DNA from: Bacillus sp. J37 | Lineage (GTDB): Bacteria; Bacillota; Bacilli; Bacillales; Bacillaceae | Assembly: GCF_000518865.1 (NCBI RefSeq) | Contig: NZ_JAEK01000028.1 | Span: 1 to 59,981, forward strand | DNA length: 59,981 nucleotides | Direction of reading: 5' to 3' | Shown: in pieces, positions 25,005-33,184 of the stretch | Layout of the letters: the number at the start of each line of letters is the position of its first letter | Position numbering within the stretch: position 1 is the stretch's first letter | Position numbers and translations under genes: made by a program | Notes under the pieces: generated by a model | What the model saw: only the letters and a program-made list of their open reading frames with translations | Database searches by the model: none | What the model was told of the DNA's origin: nothing

Positions 25005-25144
25005 ATAGTGGAATGGAGCGGAGACACTCGACTCCTGCGGGAAGTAGAGGAAAGGCTAAGACCCCACAGGAGAAGCTCAGGAGACTTAGCTTCCTCCCCG
25101 GCGCATGGAGTGTCTGGAGTGCAAAGAAACGAACCAATTTTCAC
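25005..25144. repeat. Structured intergenic repeat, family A, copy 1
   Basis: About 140 bases, over 80% alike with 35055-35194 by eye. Both share ATAGTGGAATGGAGCGGA at one end and AAACGAACYAATTTTCA at the other. Inside, ACACTC pairs with GAGTGT, GAGGAA with TTCCTC, and GCTAAG with CTTAGC. In the other copy the last stem reads GCTGAG/CTCAGC, a compensatory change. It lies in the 390-base gap between the PTS operon and the LysR gene. Similar G+C-rich elements are scattered in Bacillus genomes; I have no secure name for it. Confidence 0.75.
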
Positions 25145-25294
25145 ATTTAACGTTGCGTAAAAAAAAGATGCAAAAGCAAATGATTAAACCATTTAAACAA
25201 CGTGCAACAAAAAGAAAAACACAGGTATAATAGAATTAATCAAACAAAAAGACAGAAACAAACTAGATAACTAGTTGAACGTTGGAGGAACCAA

Positions 25295-26167
25295 ATGGAT
25301 GAACGTGATTGGCTGATGTTAAAAGTGCTTTATGAAAAAAAGAATATAACGAAAGCGGCTCAAAGTTTATATATCTCACAGCCAACATTAACAAAAAAAA
25401 TTCAACAAATAGAAAAAGACTTTGAAGTAGCAATCATTACACGGGGAGCAAAAGGAGTTCATTTTACACCACAAGGTGAATATCTAGTAAAATGTGCAGA
25501 TGAAATGATTAGTCGTATATATAAAATGAAAGAAACAGTCCAAAATATGTCTCAGGAAGTAAGTGGGACGTTACGATTAGCGGTATCGAATTATATGACA
25601 AGACATAAATTGCCGGGACTTTTAAAGCTATTTCGTGAACAATTTCCCAATGTGAATTATAAAGTGACAACAGGGTGGAGTCATGAGGTTTACCATCTTG
25701 TTTATAACCAGGATGTCCATATTGGCATTGTACGGGGAGATTATCATTGGGCAGATGCCAAGCAACTGCTTTTTGAAGAAACGATTTGTATTGCCTCAAA
25801 AAAGAAAATTGACCTTGAAGATTTGCCTTCATTACCGAGAATCCAATATGAAACAGATATGACATTGAAAACATTAGTCGATAATTGGTGGACAGGAACC
25901 TTTTCCTCACCTCCATTCATTGGAATGGAAGTGGACAAAGCAGACACATGTAAGGAAATGGTACTAAATGGATTAGGGTATGGAATTCTCCCTAGTGTCC
26001 TTGTTGAAAACCATCCGGATCTTTGTTGTATCCATCTAAAAAACGAAAAAGGCCTTCCTCTTATAAGAAAAACATGGATGCTTTATCATAAAGAATCACT
26101 TGAGATGAAAGTTGTAAAGGAATTTGTTGATTATGTAAAAGAACTAGATTTTATGGTTGATATTTAA
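25295..26167 (+). CDS. LysR-family transcriptional regulator
   Basis: A 290-residue LysR protein. The N-terminal winged helix (NITKAAQSLYISQPTLTKKI, about residues 17-36) and the effector-binding domain (about 90-290, beginning GTLRLAVSNYMTRHKLPGL) are both complete. TTGGAGGAACC precedes the ATG. A terminator separates it from the AEC transporter gene downstream on the same strand. LysR regulators often control an adjacent gene, and the AEC transporter is a candidate target; this is inference. Effector unknown. Confidence 0.87.
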   Translation: MDERDWLMLKVLYEKKNITKAAQSLYISQPTLTKKIQQIEKDFEVAIITRGAKGVHFTPQGEYLVKCADEMISRIYKMKETVQNMSQEVSGTLRLAVSNYMTRHKLPGLLKLFREQFPNVNYKVTTGWSHEVYHLVYNQDVHIGIVRGDYHWADAKQLLFEETICIASKKKIDLEDLPSLPRIQYETDMTLKTLVDNWWTGTFSSPPFIGMEVDKADTCKEMVLNGLGYGILPSVLVENHPDLCCIHLKNEKGLPLIRKTWMLYHKESLEMKVVKEFVDYVKELDFMVDI

Positions 26168-26195
26168 GTCATGGCTATTCTGCCATGACTTTTTT
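26167..26195 (+). terminator. Intrinsic terminator after lysR
   Basis: AGTCATGGC (26167-26175) pairs with GCCATGACT (26182-26190), followed by five T. Confidence 0.88.
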
Positions 26196-26232
26196 ATCGG
26201 CTAGGAAACTATAAAAATCTTGAACTGTGAAT

Positions 26233-26300
26233 AAGCGCGCGACATCCAGCCCCGAAGCACAGGACGTGCAAATGCAGTTGTGGAGATTGACATCGCGCTT
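26233..26300. repeat. Short structured G+C-rich element
   Basis: AAGCGCG (26233-26239) pairs with CGCGCTT (26294-26300). Inside, GCACAGGACGTGC forms a small hairpin and GACATC repeats at both sides. It is compositionally distinct from the AT-rich surroundings. Only one copy is in the window, so its status as a repeat is a guess from its style. Confidence 0.4.
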
Positions 26301-26411
26301 TTGTACTTAGAACTATTCGTTTTTTGAATACCTTTCGATAAAATATTTGTATTTCAGTAAACTATTTTTTGAACTTATAATTTAGATACAGAGAATTAAA
26401 AGGGGACATTC

Positions 26412-26444
26412 ATGGCTTTTGAGGAAATGGTGATGGAGGTTTAA
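26412..26444 (+). other. Possible 10-codon leader peptide before the AEC transporter
   Basis: AAAGGGGA, 4 bases before an ATG, opens the frame MAFEEMVMEV, ending at TAA 26444, five bases before the transporter start. The transporter RBS GGAGGT lies inside this frame, so its translation would affect initiation downstream. Too short to be sure. Confidence 0.35.
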
Positions 26445-26449
26445 ACGAT

Positions 26450-27376
26450 ATGGACGTTTTTTTTCTTATTTTATTACATGTTATTTTACCAGTTTTTACG
26501 TTAATAGGCATTGGTACATTTCTACATCGGAAATTCACCTTTGATATGGGAACATTATCGAAATTAAATACATATCTTCTTTTGCCGGCAGTTAGTTTTG
26601 TTAACGTTTATGAAAGTAAAATGGGAGGGGACATACTCCTGGAGATCCTTAACTTTCTGGCGATACAAAGTCTTTGTCTTATCATGATGACAACAGTCAT
26701 TTCCAAGGTGTTTAAATTTGAGGATAAGTTGTCTTCCACTTTTAAAAACAGTGTAGTATTAATTAACTCAGGTAATTTCGGATTACCTGTAAGTCAGCTT
26801 GTGTTTCAGCATAACCCATTAGGTGCGTCTATCCAAATTGTTGTGATGGTCTTTCAAAATCTCCTAACATATACTTATGGATTGTTTAATTCCGTATCTG
26901 TTGGCAGTAGTAAATTACAAGCCATGAAGGCGTTCTTTAAAAATCCTGTCATATATGCTTTTTTCTTAGGAATGTTACTACATGTGACAGCTATTAAAGT
27001 ACCTGAGTATATTTGGACACCGATTGAAACAGTCTCAAATGCTTTTTTGGCCATCGCGCTTATTACACTTGGTGCTCAAAGTGCTTTTTTGAAAATTAAC
27101 CACTTATCACTTCCATTAATTCTAAGCTTAATCGGTAGACTGGTCATATCACCTTGTCTTGCCTTCGTCTTTATTTCTATTTTTCAATTGGAAGGGATAA
27201 CAGCACAGGCTTTGTTTATCGCAAGTTCATTTCCGACTTCCAGAAATAGTTCTTTACTGGCTTTGGAATATAATAATCACCCTGACTATGCTGCGCAAAC
27301 AGTATTGCTGTCAACGATAGGAAGTATGATCACAGTAACAGTGGTCGTGTATTTATCGAAGATTTTATTTCCTTAG
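26450..27376 (+). CDS. AEC (auxin efflux carrier) family transporter
   Basis: A 308-residue membrane protein with about ten membrane segments in two inverted halves. NKVFPxF-type family features are visible as GIGTFLHRKFTFDMGTLSKL (about 22-41), NSGNFGLPVSQLVF (about 106-119) and the second-half FPTSRNSSLLALEY (about 261-274). Bacterial members carry malate, malonate or other carboxylates, or amino-acid-like compounds. It follows a LysR gene, which may regulate it. GGAGGT lies 9 bases before the ATG. Confidence 0.83.
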   Translation: MDVFFLILLHVILPVFTLIGIGTFLHRKFTFDMGTLSKLNTYLLLPAVSFVNVYESKMGGDILLEILNFLAIQSLCLIMMTTVISKVFKFEDKLSSTFKNSVVLINSGNFGLPVSQLVFQHNPLGASIQIVVMVFQNLLTYTYGLFNSVSVGSSKLQAMKAFFKNPVIYAFFLGMLLHVTAIKVPEYIWTPIETVSNAFLAIALITLGAQSAFLKINHLSLPLILSLIGRLVISPCLAFVFISIFQLEGITAQALFIASSFPTSRNSSLLALEYNNHPDYAAQTVLLSTIGSMITVTVVVYLSKILFP

Positions 27377-27469
27377 ATAAAATATGAAACTTTCTCAATG
27401 CCGAAACGTATTTCCTTTATATAGAAAATGCAATGTCATAGCCACCATAATAGTTGAGGAGGTAGTATA

Positions 27470-27970
27470 TTGAACATATCAATATTTTTATCGATCATAT
27501 TTATTCTTTCCTTTCTCATATTGTTTTGGTTCACTCATCATGAAAATCAAAAGGAAGAAAAGAAAGATCGTTTACTAACCTTACTAATTGTGGCCGGTAT
27601 GTTTTCAGTGATTATCACATTCGTCTTTGTCTTATTTCTTTTTCTAATAATGGGTTCTACAAGTGTTATTGATATCATGTTTTCACTAGAATTAACGACA
27701 AATCAACTGCTTGTTATTGGCATTTCATTTCTTATTTATTGGTTTACCATTGATCATATTCTTGGAAAGGTCTTTGAATACGTATTGGGTGAAAATATCT
27801 ATGCCATTATAGCGTTAGCCGTTTCAAGGGTAGTATCCTTCAATATGATTGGAATGTTCATAAAACTAAATGAAGTCATGAACATGACCATATCAATAGG
27901 AGTATCTCTCATTTTGTTATCAATTGAAATGTTATATGTTTTGAGAAAAAAAGAAATGATTGAAGATTAA
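27470..27970 (+). CDS. Membrane protein of unknown function
   Basis: A 166-residue protein with five predicted membrane segments (about 3-22, 38-62, 78-95, 108-125 and 138-155) and a charged loop NQKEEKKDR near residue 27. The start is TTG at 27470, supported by a strong GAGGAGGT 7 bases upstream. It is followed 51 bases later by the LURP-one gene on the same strand, possibly co-transcribed. I do not recognise the family. Confidence 0.7.
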   Translation: MNISIFLSIIFILSFLILFWFTHHENQKEEKKDRLLTLLIVAGMFSVIITFVFVLFLFLIMGSTSVIDIMFSLELTTNQLLVIGISFLIYWFTIDHILGKVFEYVLGENIYAIIALAVSRVVSFNMIGMFIKLNEVMNMTISIGVSLILLSIEMLYVLRKKEMIED

Positions 27971-28021
27971 GGTGTACTTCATGAAAAGAACAATTACCAA
28001 ATTGATAGAAGGTGGTGCAGG

Positions 28022-28522
28022 ATGAAACAACTTTATATAAAACAGAAGGTATTCAGTCTAAGCGGCAAGTTTACGGTGAAGGATCAGCAGGAGAATGATG
28101 TTTATTATGTGGAAGGAAGCTTTATGCAAATTCCAAAGACTTTCTCCATTATGAATCCGGCAAGAGAAGAAGTGGCGCTTATTTCCAAAAAAGTATTTAG
28201 CTTCCTTCCAACTTTTTTTGTTAAAGTAAATGGTCGTGAGGTGTTAACGATTAAGAAAGAGTTTTCTTTCTTTAAAGCGCGTTATACGATTGATGCGGCA
28301 GGAATTGAGGTACAGGGAAACTGGTGGGATATGGATTTTCAAATTTTACAGAATGGTGAAGTGATCGGTAAAGTGAGCAAGGAGTGGTTCAGTTGGGGTG
28401 ACAGCTACCGGGTCCAAATTTTGCAAGAAGAGATGGACGACATGATCATCGCATTAGTTGTGGCCATTGATTGTGTGAAAGCTGATGATCAAGGGGCCGC
28501 TTCCTCAGCATCGACGATTTAA
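28022..28522 (+). CDS. LURP-one-related (YxjI-like) protein
   Basis: A 166-residue protein of the LURP-one/Tubby-like beta-barrel fold. LYIKQKVFSLSGKFTVKDQQ (about residues 3-22), YYVEGSFMQIPKTFSIMNPA and IGKVSKEWFSWGDSYRVQI (about 119-137) match the family, which is present in many Bacillus as YxjI. Tubby-type barrels bind membrane phospholipids, so a membrane or scramblase-like role is possible but unproven in bacteria. AAGGTGGTG lies upstream of the ATG. Confidence 0.85.
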   Translation: MKQLYIKQKVFSLSGKFTVKDQQENDVYYVEGSFMQIPKTFSIMNPAREEVALISKKVFSFLPTFFVKVNGREVLTIKKEFSFFKARYTIDAAGIEVQGNWWDMDFQILQNGEVIGKVSKEWFSWGDSYRVQILQEEMDDMIIALVVAIDCVKADDQGAASSASTI

Positions 28523-28660
28523 CGTAAGGAAAGAAAACATTGTTTATAATGAATCGACTGGTATAGTAGAGAGTTGAAGTTGTGCTATTGTGTGGTAAAG
28601 AATAAAAAATATGACATACGAGTAATGTGTAACTTTATAATATGTACGTTTCTGTATACT

Positions 28661-28694
28661 AAAACTAACCTCTAAAAAATTAGTGGTTAGTTTT
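28661..28694. terminator. Bidirectional terminator between LURP-one and DUF3231 genes
   Basis: AAAACTAACC pairs with GGTTAGTTTT, with inner CTAA/TTAG. It lies between converging genes. Confidence 0.8.
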
Positions 28695-28714
28695 AAAATG
28701 AATTCTGTTTTTTA

Positions 28715-29722
28715 CTACTTTTGATGTGCAATCTCATTTCTATTAGGAGCAAGTGGTGGTTGTTCTAACCATTTATTTTTTACCATTAAATCAAACCATT
28801 TCTTTGTTACCCTAAGATTTTTTAAGATTGTTCCTTCATATGCAGTAATAAGATCGGTTCGCATTGATGATGCAAGACCTGCTCCATGATAATTCTGTGC
28901 TGCCTGGAATAAGAATCCAATATGATATAGCATCAATTTATCAGAAAAAGGGGAATCAGTCGAGGTGGTTACTTCAGTTTCCCAAGACTTTGGAGCAGGT
29001 AGGTTATCTGCTTGCATGATTTTTGTAAATGTTTTTATCTGTTTATCTGAAGTTTTCTCTGAATCGGTTAAAAATTCTTTTACCTCTTTTGACTGAGCAA
29101 CTTGACTGAATGCAATTGAAAGTGTTTTAGCCATTATGCTTTTTTTAAGGTTAAAGGAAATACTAATGATCTCTGTTGCTGCTAATGTTCTGCCATTTCC
29201 AAAAAAGCCATCAATAAAGTCTTTATTTGAAATATATTCAGGATTTTCAGCAGGATAGAATAAAGGATCTCTTTGGAAACTACCTTTTTCTAGTAAAAGT
29301 TCTGTTGTTTGATGATACATTTTTTTTGCATCATTATCAAATGAATCATAAAGGAATCTTAAGTCTTTTCTCACGGATACAGCTAAGGAAGTACTGTGAC
29401 CAAGCAAACCATGTAGCGTCATAATATGTAGGTAATTCAGACAAAATATATCCGAGAATAATCGTTGTTTTCCTTCAAAAAGGTCAGTTTCAGTAAATCC
29501 GATTGGAACGGGAAAACCCTCGTTCTTTAAAAATGAACTGATTTGTTCTTTTTGCCCTTTAAATATGTTTAAAGCCTCTGCAAAAACGGCTTTGATTTGC
29601 TCATCCTCAATAATTGAGAACATATATTGATTTATTACATCAGTCATCGTACCATTCACAAACTCTCCCCATAGAGAGCCTATTTCAGAAGATGTAAGCC
29701 TTAATTGATCTTTATCCAACAT
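28715..29722 (-). CDS. DUF3231 family protein
   Basis: A 335-residue protein made of two similar halves of about 165 residues: LTSSEIGSLWGEFVNGTMTD in the first and ALAATEIISISFNLKKS-type pattern in the second. Each is predicted as a ferritin-like four-helix bundle. The family is common in spore-formers; B. subtilis members are linked with the spore coat (CotF-like relatives). The ATG at 29722 (GAGG 5 bases upstream) is preferred to the GTG two codons earlier. It is a single gene on the minus strand. Confidence 0.83.
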   Translation of the reverse strand: MLDKDQLRLTSSEIGSLWGEFVNGTMTDVINQYMFSIIEDEQIKAVFAEALNIFKGQKEQISSFLKNEGFPVPIGFTETDLFEGKQRLFSDIFCLNYLHIMTLHGLLGHSTSLAVSVRKDLRFLYDSFDNDAKKMYHQTTELLLEKGSFQRDPLFYPAENPEYISNKDFIDGFFGNGRTLAATEIISISFNLKKSIMAKTLSIAFSQVAQSKEVKEFLTDSEKTSDKQIKTFTKIMQADNLPAPKSWETEVTTSTDSPFSDKLMLYHIGFLFQAAQNYHGAGLASSMRTDLITAYEGTILKNLRVTKKWFDLMVKNKWLEQPPLAPNRNEIAHQK

Positions 29723-29964
29723 ATTCACCTCAACTACTTATTTGAGTAGATTTATAAATTATTATATCCAAACTTATCAATTCAATGTAATGCCTCAAAA
29801 AGAAAGATATAGCTTAGCTTAAAATACACAGTGCTTTTTATCTTTTATGGAGGATTAAGGTGTTAATAAGCGAATACTATGTAAATAGATAAGTGAAATA
29901 AACAGACAACTCTAATTCTGGTGGGGAATCTTCCGGCGAATATTTATAAAGGGGAAGGATAAAG

Positions 29965-30843
29965 ATGGATACATTGAAAGAACCATTTGATTTTCCGGTA
30001 AGGGAAAATACAAAAAGTTTCCTTGAAGTCATACATGTAGAAACTGGTGAAAGAGTAACATTGGCAACCTTTGATCAAGTGATTGAAGCACCAAATTGGA
30101 CTCGTGATAACAAGCTTATTTATAACAGCGCTGGACATATTTACTCCTTTGACATCAATTCAAATGAAAGGAATGTAATTGATTCGGGGTTTGCTTGCTT
30201 TTGTAATAACGACCATGTGTTGTCTCCGGACGAATCTCAAATTGCGGTTAGTCACCATACGTTGGAAGATCGTCAATCTCGTATCTATATTTTGCCAATA
30301 AACGGTGGTAATCCGACTCTCATTACACCGATGGCACCTTCTTATTTGCACGGTTGGTCACCAGATGGTAAAACATTGGCTTACTGTGCTGAACGGAATG
30401 GACAGTATGATATCTATACAATCCCAACAAGCGGAGGGGTTGAGAAGCAGTTAACCGATTTCCCGGGACTTGATGATGGTCCGGAATATTCTCCTGACGG
30501 CAGGCATATTTGGTTTAATTCAACACGATCTGGTCTCATGCAAATTTGGCGAATGAATGCAGATGGAAGTGATCAGAGTCAAATGACATGTGAAGAAAGC
30601 AATAACTGGTTCCCACATGTGTCTCCTAATGGAGAAAAAGTAGTCTATCTTGCTTATTCTAAAGGAGACGTCGAACCCGGGGATCACCCACCTAATAAGA
30701 ACGTTGAGTTACGCATCATGTCAAGTTCCGGTGGTGAATCTCGCTTACTTCTTAAACTGTTTGGAGGACAAGGTACGATCAATGTGAATTCCTGGTCACC
30801 AGATAGCAAGCAAATTGCTTATGTGAGGTATGAACTTTTCTAG
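29965..30843 (+). CDS. TolB-like PD40 beta-propeller protein
   Basis: A 292-residue protein built of WD40-like PD40 blades. Repeats with the S-P-D-G signature start near residues 85 (SPDESQIAV), 130 ([20 protein letters not shown]), 173 ([20 protein letters not shown]), 219 ([12 protein letters not shown]) and 280 ([13 protein letters not shown]). It lacks a signal peptide, so it is cytoplasmic, unlike TolB itself. Homologues are found in many Bacillus with no assigned function. AGGGGAAGGAT precedes the ATG. Confidence 0.85.
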   Translation: MDTLKEPFDFPVRENTKSFLEVIHVETGERVTLATFDQVIEAPNWTRDNKLIYNSAGHIYSFDINSNERNVIDSGFACFCNNDHVLSPDESQIAVSHHTLEDRQSRIYILPINGGNPTLITPMAPSYLHGWSPDGKTLAYCAERNGQYDIYTIPTSGGVEKQLTDFPGLDDGPEYSPDGRHIWFNSTRSGLMQIWRMNADGSDQSQMTCEESNNWFPHVSPNGEKVVYLAYSKGDVEPGDHPPNKNVELRIMSSSGGESRLLLKLFGGQGTINVNSWSPDSKQIAYVRYELF

Positions 30844-31016
30844 TTCTAATAAAATTTAATAGGTTGATTGGTACTCCAATCAACCGTCCCATTTATTAGT
30901 AATGACTAATCCCTTAACGCTAGCGGCAAACATTAGTAAAGAGTTTTCTATTTTCCTAAAATGATTGATAGTAAAAATGAATGAATCTTAACTAAATGAA
31001 ATCTAATATGTAAGTA

Positions 31017-31160
31017 TCAATGTTGCGAGGAATGACAATATCCACATTTTTCACAGAAAATAGAGCCGGATACATAATTGATTGAATAAGGGTTATCTTT
31101 ATTACATTGAGGACAATATTTTACAACAGCCTTTGTCTTTTTGGTAATTGTCTTATACAC
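31017..31160 (-). CDS. Small zinc-ribbon protein (47 residues)
   Basis: On the minus strand AAAGGTGGTG precedes a GTG at 31160 that opens a 47-codon frame. It has two cysteine pairs in rubredoxin-like knuckles: KYCPQCNKD (C16, C19) and FCEKCGYCHSSQH (C36, C39), spaced for one zinc, plus C42 and H43. An overlapping ATG is in a dead frame, so GTG is the start. It lies in the otherwise empty 413-base gap 30844-31256. Codon use and the zinc motif argue for a real gene; function unknown. Confidence 0.6.
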   Translation of the reverse strand: MYKTITKKTKAVVKYCPQCNKDNPYSINYVSGSIFCEKCGYCHSSQH

Positions 31161-31256
31161 ATAATCACCACCTTTCAATAAATTTATATGGCGTAAAGTG
31201 GATAAACATTCAAGACAAAGAAGTACAAATAGGAAAAAAATTTTAGGAGGAAAAAC

Positions 31257-31628
31257 ATGAAACTTGGAGCATTCTCTGTAAGTTTAAGTGTAAAAGATAT
31301 AAACAAATCAAAATCATTTTACGAAAAACTGGGATTTGAAGTTCTGGGAGGAGATATTACCCAAAACTGGCTTATTATGAAGAATGAAAGTAGTGTAATT
31401 GGTCTTTTCCAAGGAATGTTTGAAGAAAATATCCTCACCTTTAATCCGGGATGGAATCAAAATGCTGAAAATATCGATTCATTTACAGACATTCGAGATA
31501 TCCAAAAACAGTTTAAAGCAAATGGATTGAATTTATTATCAGAATCAGATGAAACAACCGAAGGCCCTGCTAGTCTTACATTGAAAGATCCTGATGGTAA
31601 TCTCATTCTTATCGATCAACACAGATAA
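31257..31628 (+). CDS. VOC (glyoxalase/bleomycin-resistance) family protein
   Basis: A 123-residue protein with two beta-alpha-beta-beta-beta modules. It starts KLGAFSVSLSVKDINKSKSF then YEKLGFEVLGGD (about 2-33) and ends SLTLKDPDGNLILIDQHR (about 106-123), where the DPDGN motif is characteristic. Family members isomerise, cleave or sequester small molecules using a metal; this one cannot be assigned. AGGAGG is 7 bases before the ATG. Confidence 0.85.
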   Translation: MKLGAFSVSLSVKDINKSKSFYEKLGFEVLGGDITQNWLIMKNESSVIGLFQGMFEENILTFNPGWNQNAENIDSFTDIRDIQKQFKANGLNLLSESDETTEGPASLTLKDPDGNLILIDQHR

Positions 31629-31698
31629 ATCCGGAAAAGTAGGGGTTCTAAACAAAGAGTTATTTTAGATTCCTGCTTATGAATCTATGTTAATTCTC

Positions 31699-31730
31699 TA
31701 GTGGAGTGAAATGAAACGAACTAATTTTCA
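31699..31730. repeat. Internally deleted remnant of repeat family A
   Basis: TAGTGGAGTG at the left matches the left end of family A (TAGTGGAATG). AAACGAACTAATTTTCA at the right is identical to the right end of copy 35055-35194. The roughly 105-base structured middle is missing. Confidence 0.6.
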
Positions 31731-31845
31731 CCTTACTTCTTCAATAAAACACCAAAATTTGCGAAAAACGTTTGAAAGTAGAGCTAATTGCTTACATTAA
31801 TGTTATAGTGAATACAATAACTTTAAAGGTAAGAAGGCGACTAAT

Positions 31846-32223
31846 ATGATTGAGATAAAAAATTCGCAACTAAGTGATGGAGAATTTAATAGAGGAGTAT
31901 TTGCTACAAGTGATATTAAAAAAGGACAACTTTTACATGAAGCACCTGTTATTGCATATCCGAATGATGAACATAAATACATAGAGAAAACCCTGCTTGC
32001 TGATTACGCATTTGAGTATGGGATAAATCATACAGCTATTCTTCTTGGGTATGGAATGTTATTTAATCATTCTTATGAACCAAATGCTACATACGAGATT
32101 AATTTTGACAATCACACATTTGAATTCTATGCTTACACAGATATAAAAGCAGGAGATGAAATTCTCATTAACTATAACGGTGATGTAGATGACAAAGAAA
32201 AGCTTTGGTTTGATAAAGAGTAA
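31846..32223 (+). CDS. SET-domain protein
   Basis: A 125-residue minimal SET domain: GVFATSDIKKGQLLHEAPVI (about 17-36), the SAM/knot motif MLFNHSYEPNA (about 71-81) and GDEILINYN (about 103-111) with the catalytic tyrosine. Stand-alone short SET proteins occur in Bacillus. They are thought to be lysine methyltransferases for protein targets, so far undefined. No pre- or post-SET cysteine region is present. A strong terminator follows. Confidence 0.82.
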   Translation: MIEIKNSQLSDGEFNRGVFATSDIKKGQLLHEAPVIAYPNDEHKYIEKTLLADYAFEYGINHTAILLGYGMLFNHSYEPNATYEINFDNHTFEFYAYTDIKAGDEILINYNGDVDDKEKLWFDKE

Positions 32224-32237
32224 GTCATAGCAAGTAT

Positions 32238-32275
32238 AAAAAAAGCATTTTTTCATTGGAAAAATGCTTTTTTTT
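32238..32275 (+). terminator. Intrinsic terminator after the SET gene
   Basis: A perfect 15-bp stem, AAAAAAAGCATTTTT with AAAAATGCTTTTTTT, ending in a T-run. Confidence 0.88.
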
Positions 32276-32316
32276 ATTGAAAAAACATAAAAGTGTCCTT
32301 TATTAATAATTATTTA

Positions 32317-32345
32317 TTGAAAAACAATAAATATTAAGGTAAAAT
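32317..32345 (+). promoter_or_regulatory. Promoter of the DUF2975-XRE pair
   Basis: TTGAAA (32317-32322), a 17-base spacer and TAAAAT (32340-32345), about 30 bases upstream of the start codon. Confidence 0.6.
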
Positions 32346-32377
32346 CATAATGATAATGAGGAAGAGAGGTACTATGT

Positions 32378-32860
32378 ATGAATCGTGGAACAACATTATT
32401 TTTAAAAATAGCAGTGATCTTAATTGGAATACCGGTTCTCGCAATTTGCATATTTTTGGTTCCTGAGATTGCAAACTTTGCAGCCGAATTGTTTCCGGAT
32501 TTTGCTTATATCAAATATCTCGTTTTAATCGATTTGTATGCATCAGCGATACCATTTTATTATGCTCTGTATCAGGCTTTTAAACTTTTGAACTATATTG
32601 ACAGGAACAATGCGTTCTCACAAATTTCTGTAAATGCTTTAAAGAAGATAAAATTTTGTGCAGTGACAATCAGTATCTTCTATGCGGCTGGGATGCCACT
32701 CTTTTATTTAATGGCAGAAGTAGACGACGCCCCGGGAATTATTGTCATCGGACTGGTCATTATCTTTGCTTCAATGGTCATTGCCGTGTTTGCGGCTGTT
32801 CTCCAAAGGCTTTTACAAGTGGCGATTGACATTAAATCAGAAAATGACTTTACGGTCTGA
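32378..32860 (+). CDS. DUF2975 membrane protein (YoaS-like)
   Basis: A 160-residue protein with four membrane segments (about 8-30, 45-65, 90-112 and 118-145). It carries the DUF2975 pattern LNYIDRNNAFSQISVNALKK (about 68-87) between segments 2 and 3. GAGAGG lies 8 bases before the ATG at 32378. The adjacent XRE regulator is the usual partner (YoaS-YozG in B. subtilis). Role unknown. Confidence 0.82.
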   Translation: MNRGTTLFLKIAVILIGIPVLAICIFLVPEIANFAAELFPDFAYIKYLVLIDLYASAIPFYYALYQAFKLLNYIDRNNAFSQISVNALKKIKFCAVTISIFYAAGMPLFYLMAEVDDAPGIIVIGLVIIFASMVIAVFAAVLQRLLQVAIDIKSENDFTV

Positions 32861-32869
32861 GGTGAAAAC

Positions 32870-33088
32870 ATGGCTATTATAATCAATATTGATGTGATGC
32901 TGGCAAAGCGGAAAATGAGTGTAACAGAACTTTCGGAGAGAGTGGGAATTACAATGGCAAACCTTTCGATCTTAAAAAATGGCAAGGCAAAAGCAGTTAG
33001 ATTTTCAACCTTAGAGGCAATCTGCAAGGCTTTAGATTGTCAGCCTGGCGATATTTTAGAATATAGAAGTGAAGACGATAATCAGTAG
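32870..33088 (+). CDS. XRE-family regulator (YozG-like)
   Basis: A 72-residue single-domain Cro/C1-type helix-turn-helix protein: VTELSERVGITMANLSILKN (about residues 18-37) and FSTLEAICKALDCQPGDILE (about 45-64). It begins 9 bases after the DUF2975 stop, the conserved arrangement for this pair, and probably regulates the two-gene unit. Confidence 0.87.
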   Translation: MAIIINIDVMLAKRKMSVTELSERVGITMANLSILKNGKAKAVRFSTLEAICKALDCQPGDILEYRSEDDNQ

Positions 33089-33122
33089 CATGCAAATTTA
33101 ATGGTTTTTAAAAACCCTTTTA

Positions 33123-33150
33123 TTGCACTAAATGATATATTTGATATAAT
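33123..33150 (+). promoter_or_regulatory. Promoter of the GntR-LacI regulator
   Basis: TTGCAC (33123-33128), a 16-base spacer and TATAAT (33145-33150). The surrounding ATATATTTG...AAATGTATAT is partly symmetric and may be the regulator's own site. Confidence 0.55.
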
Positions 33151-33184
33151 AAATGTATATGGGTTTAAAGAAGGGGTTTTTCGA

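Noticed and set aside
24905-25150. Open frames through the G+C-rich repeat at 25 kb
   Set aside because: They translate the structured repeat, have no RBS and no protein-like pattern. The same holds for frames at 34687-34881, 34995-35195 and 41653-41838.
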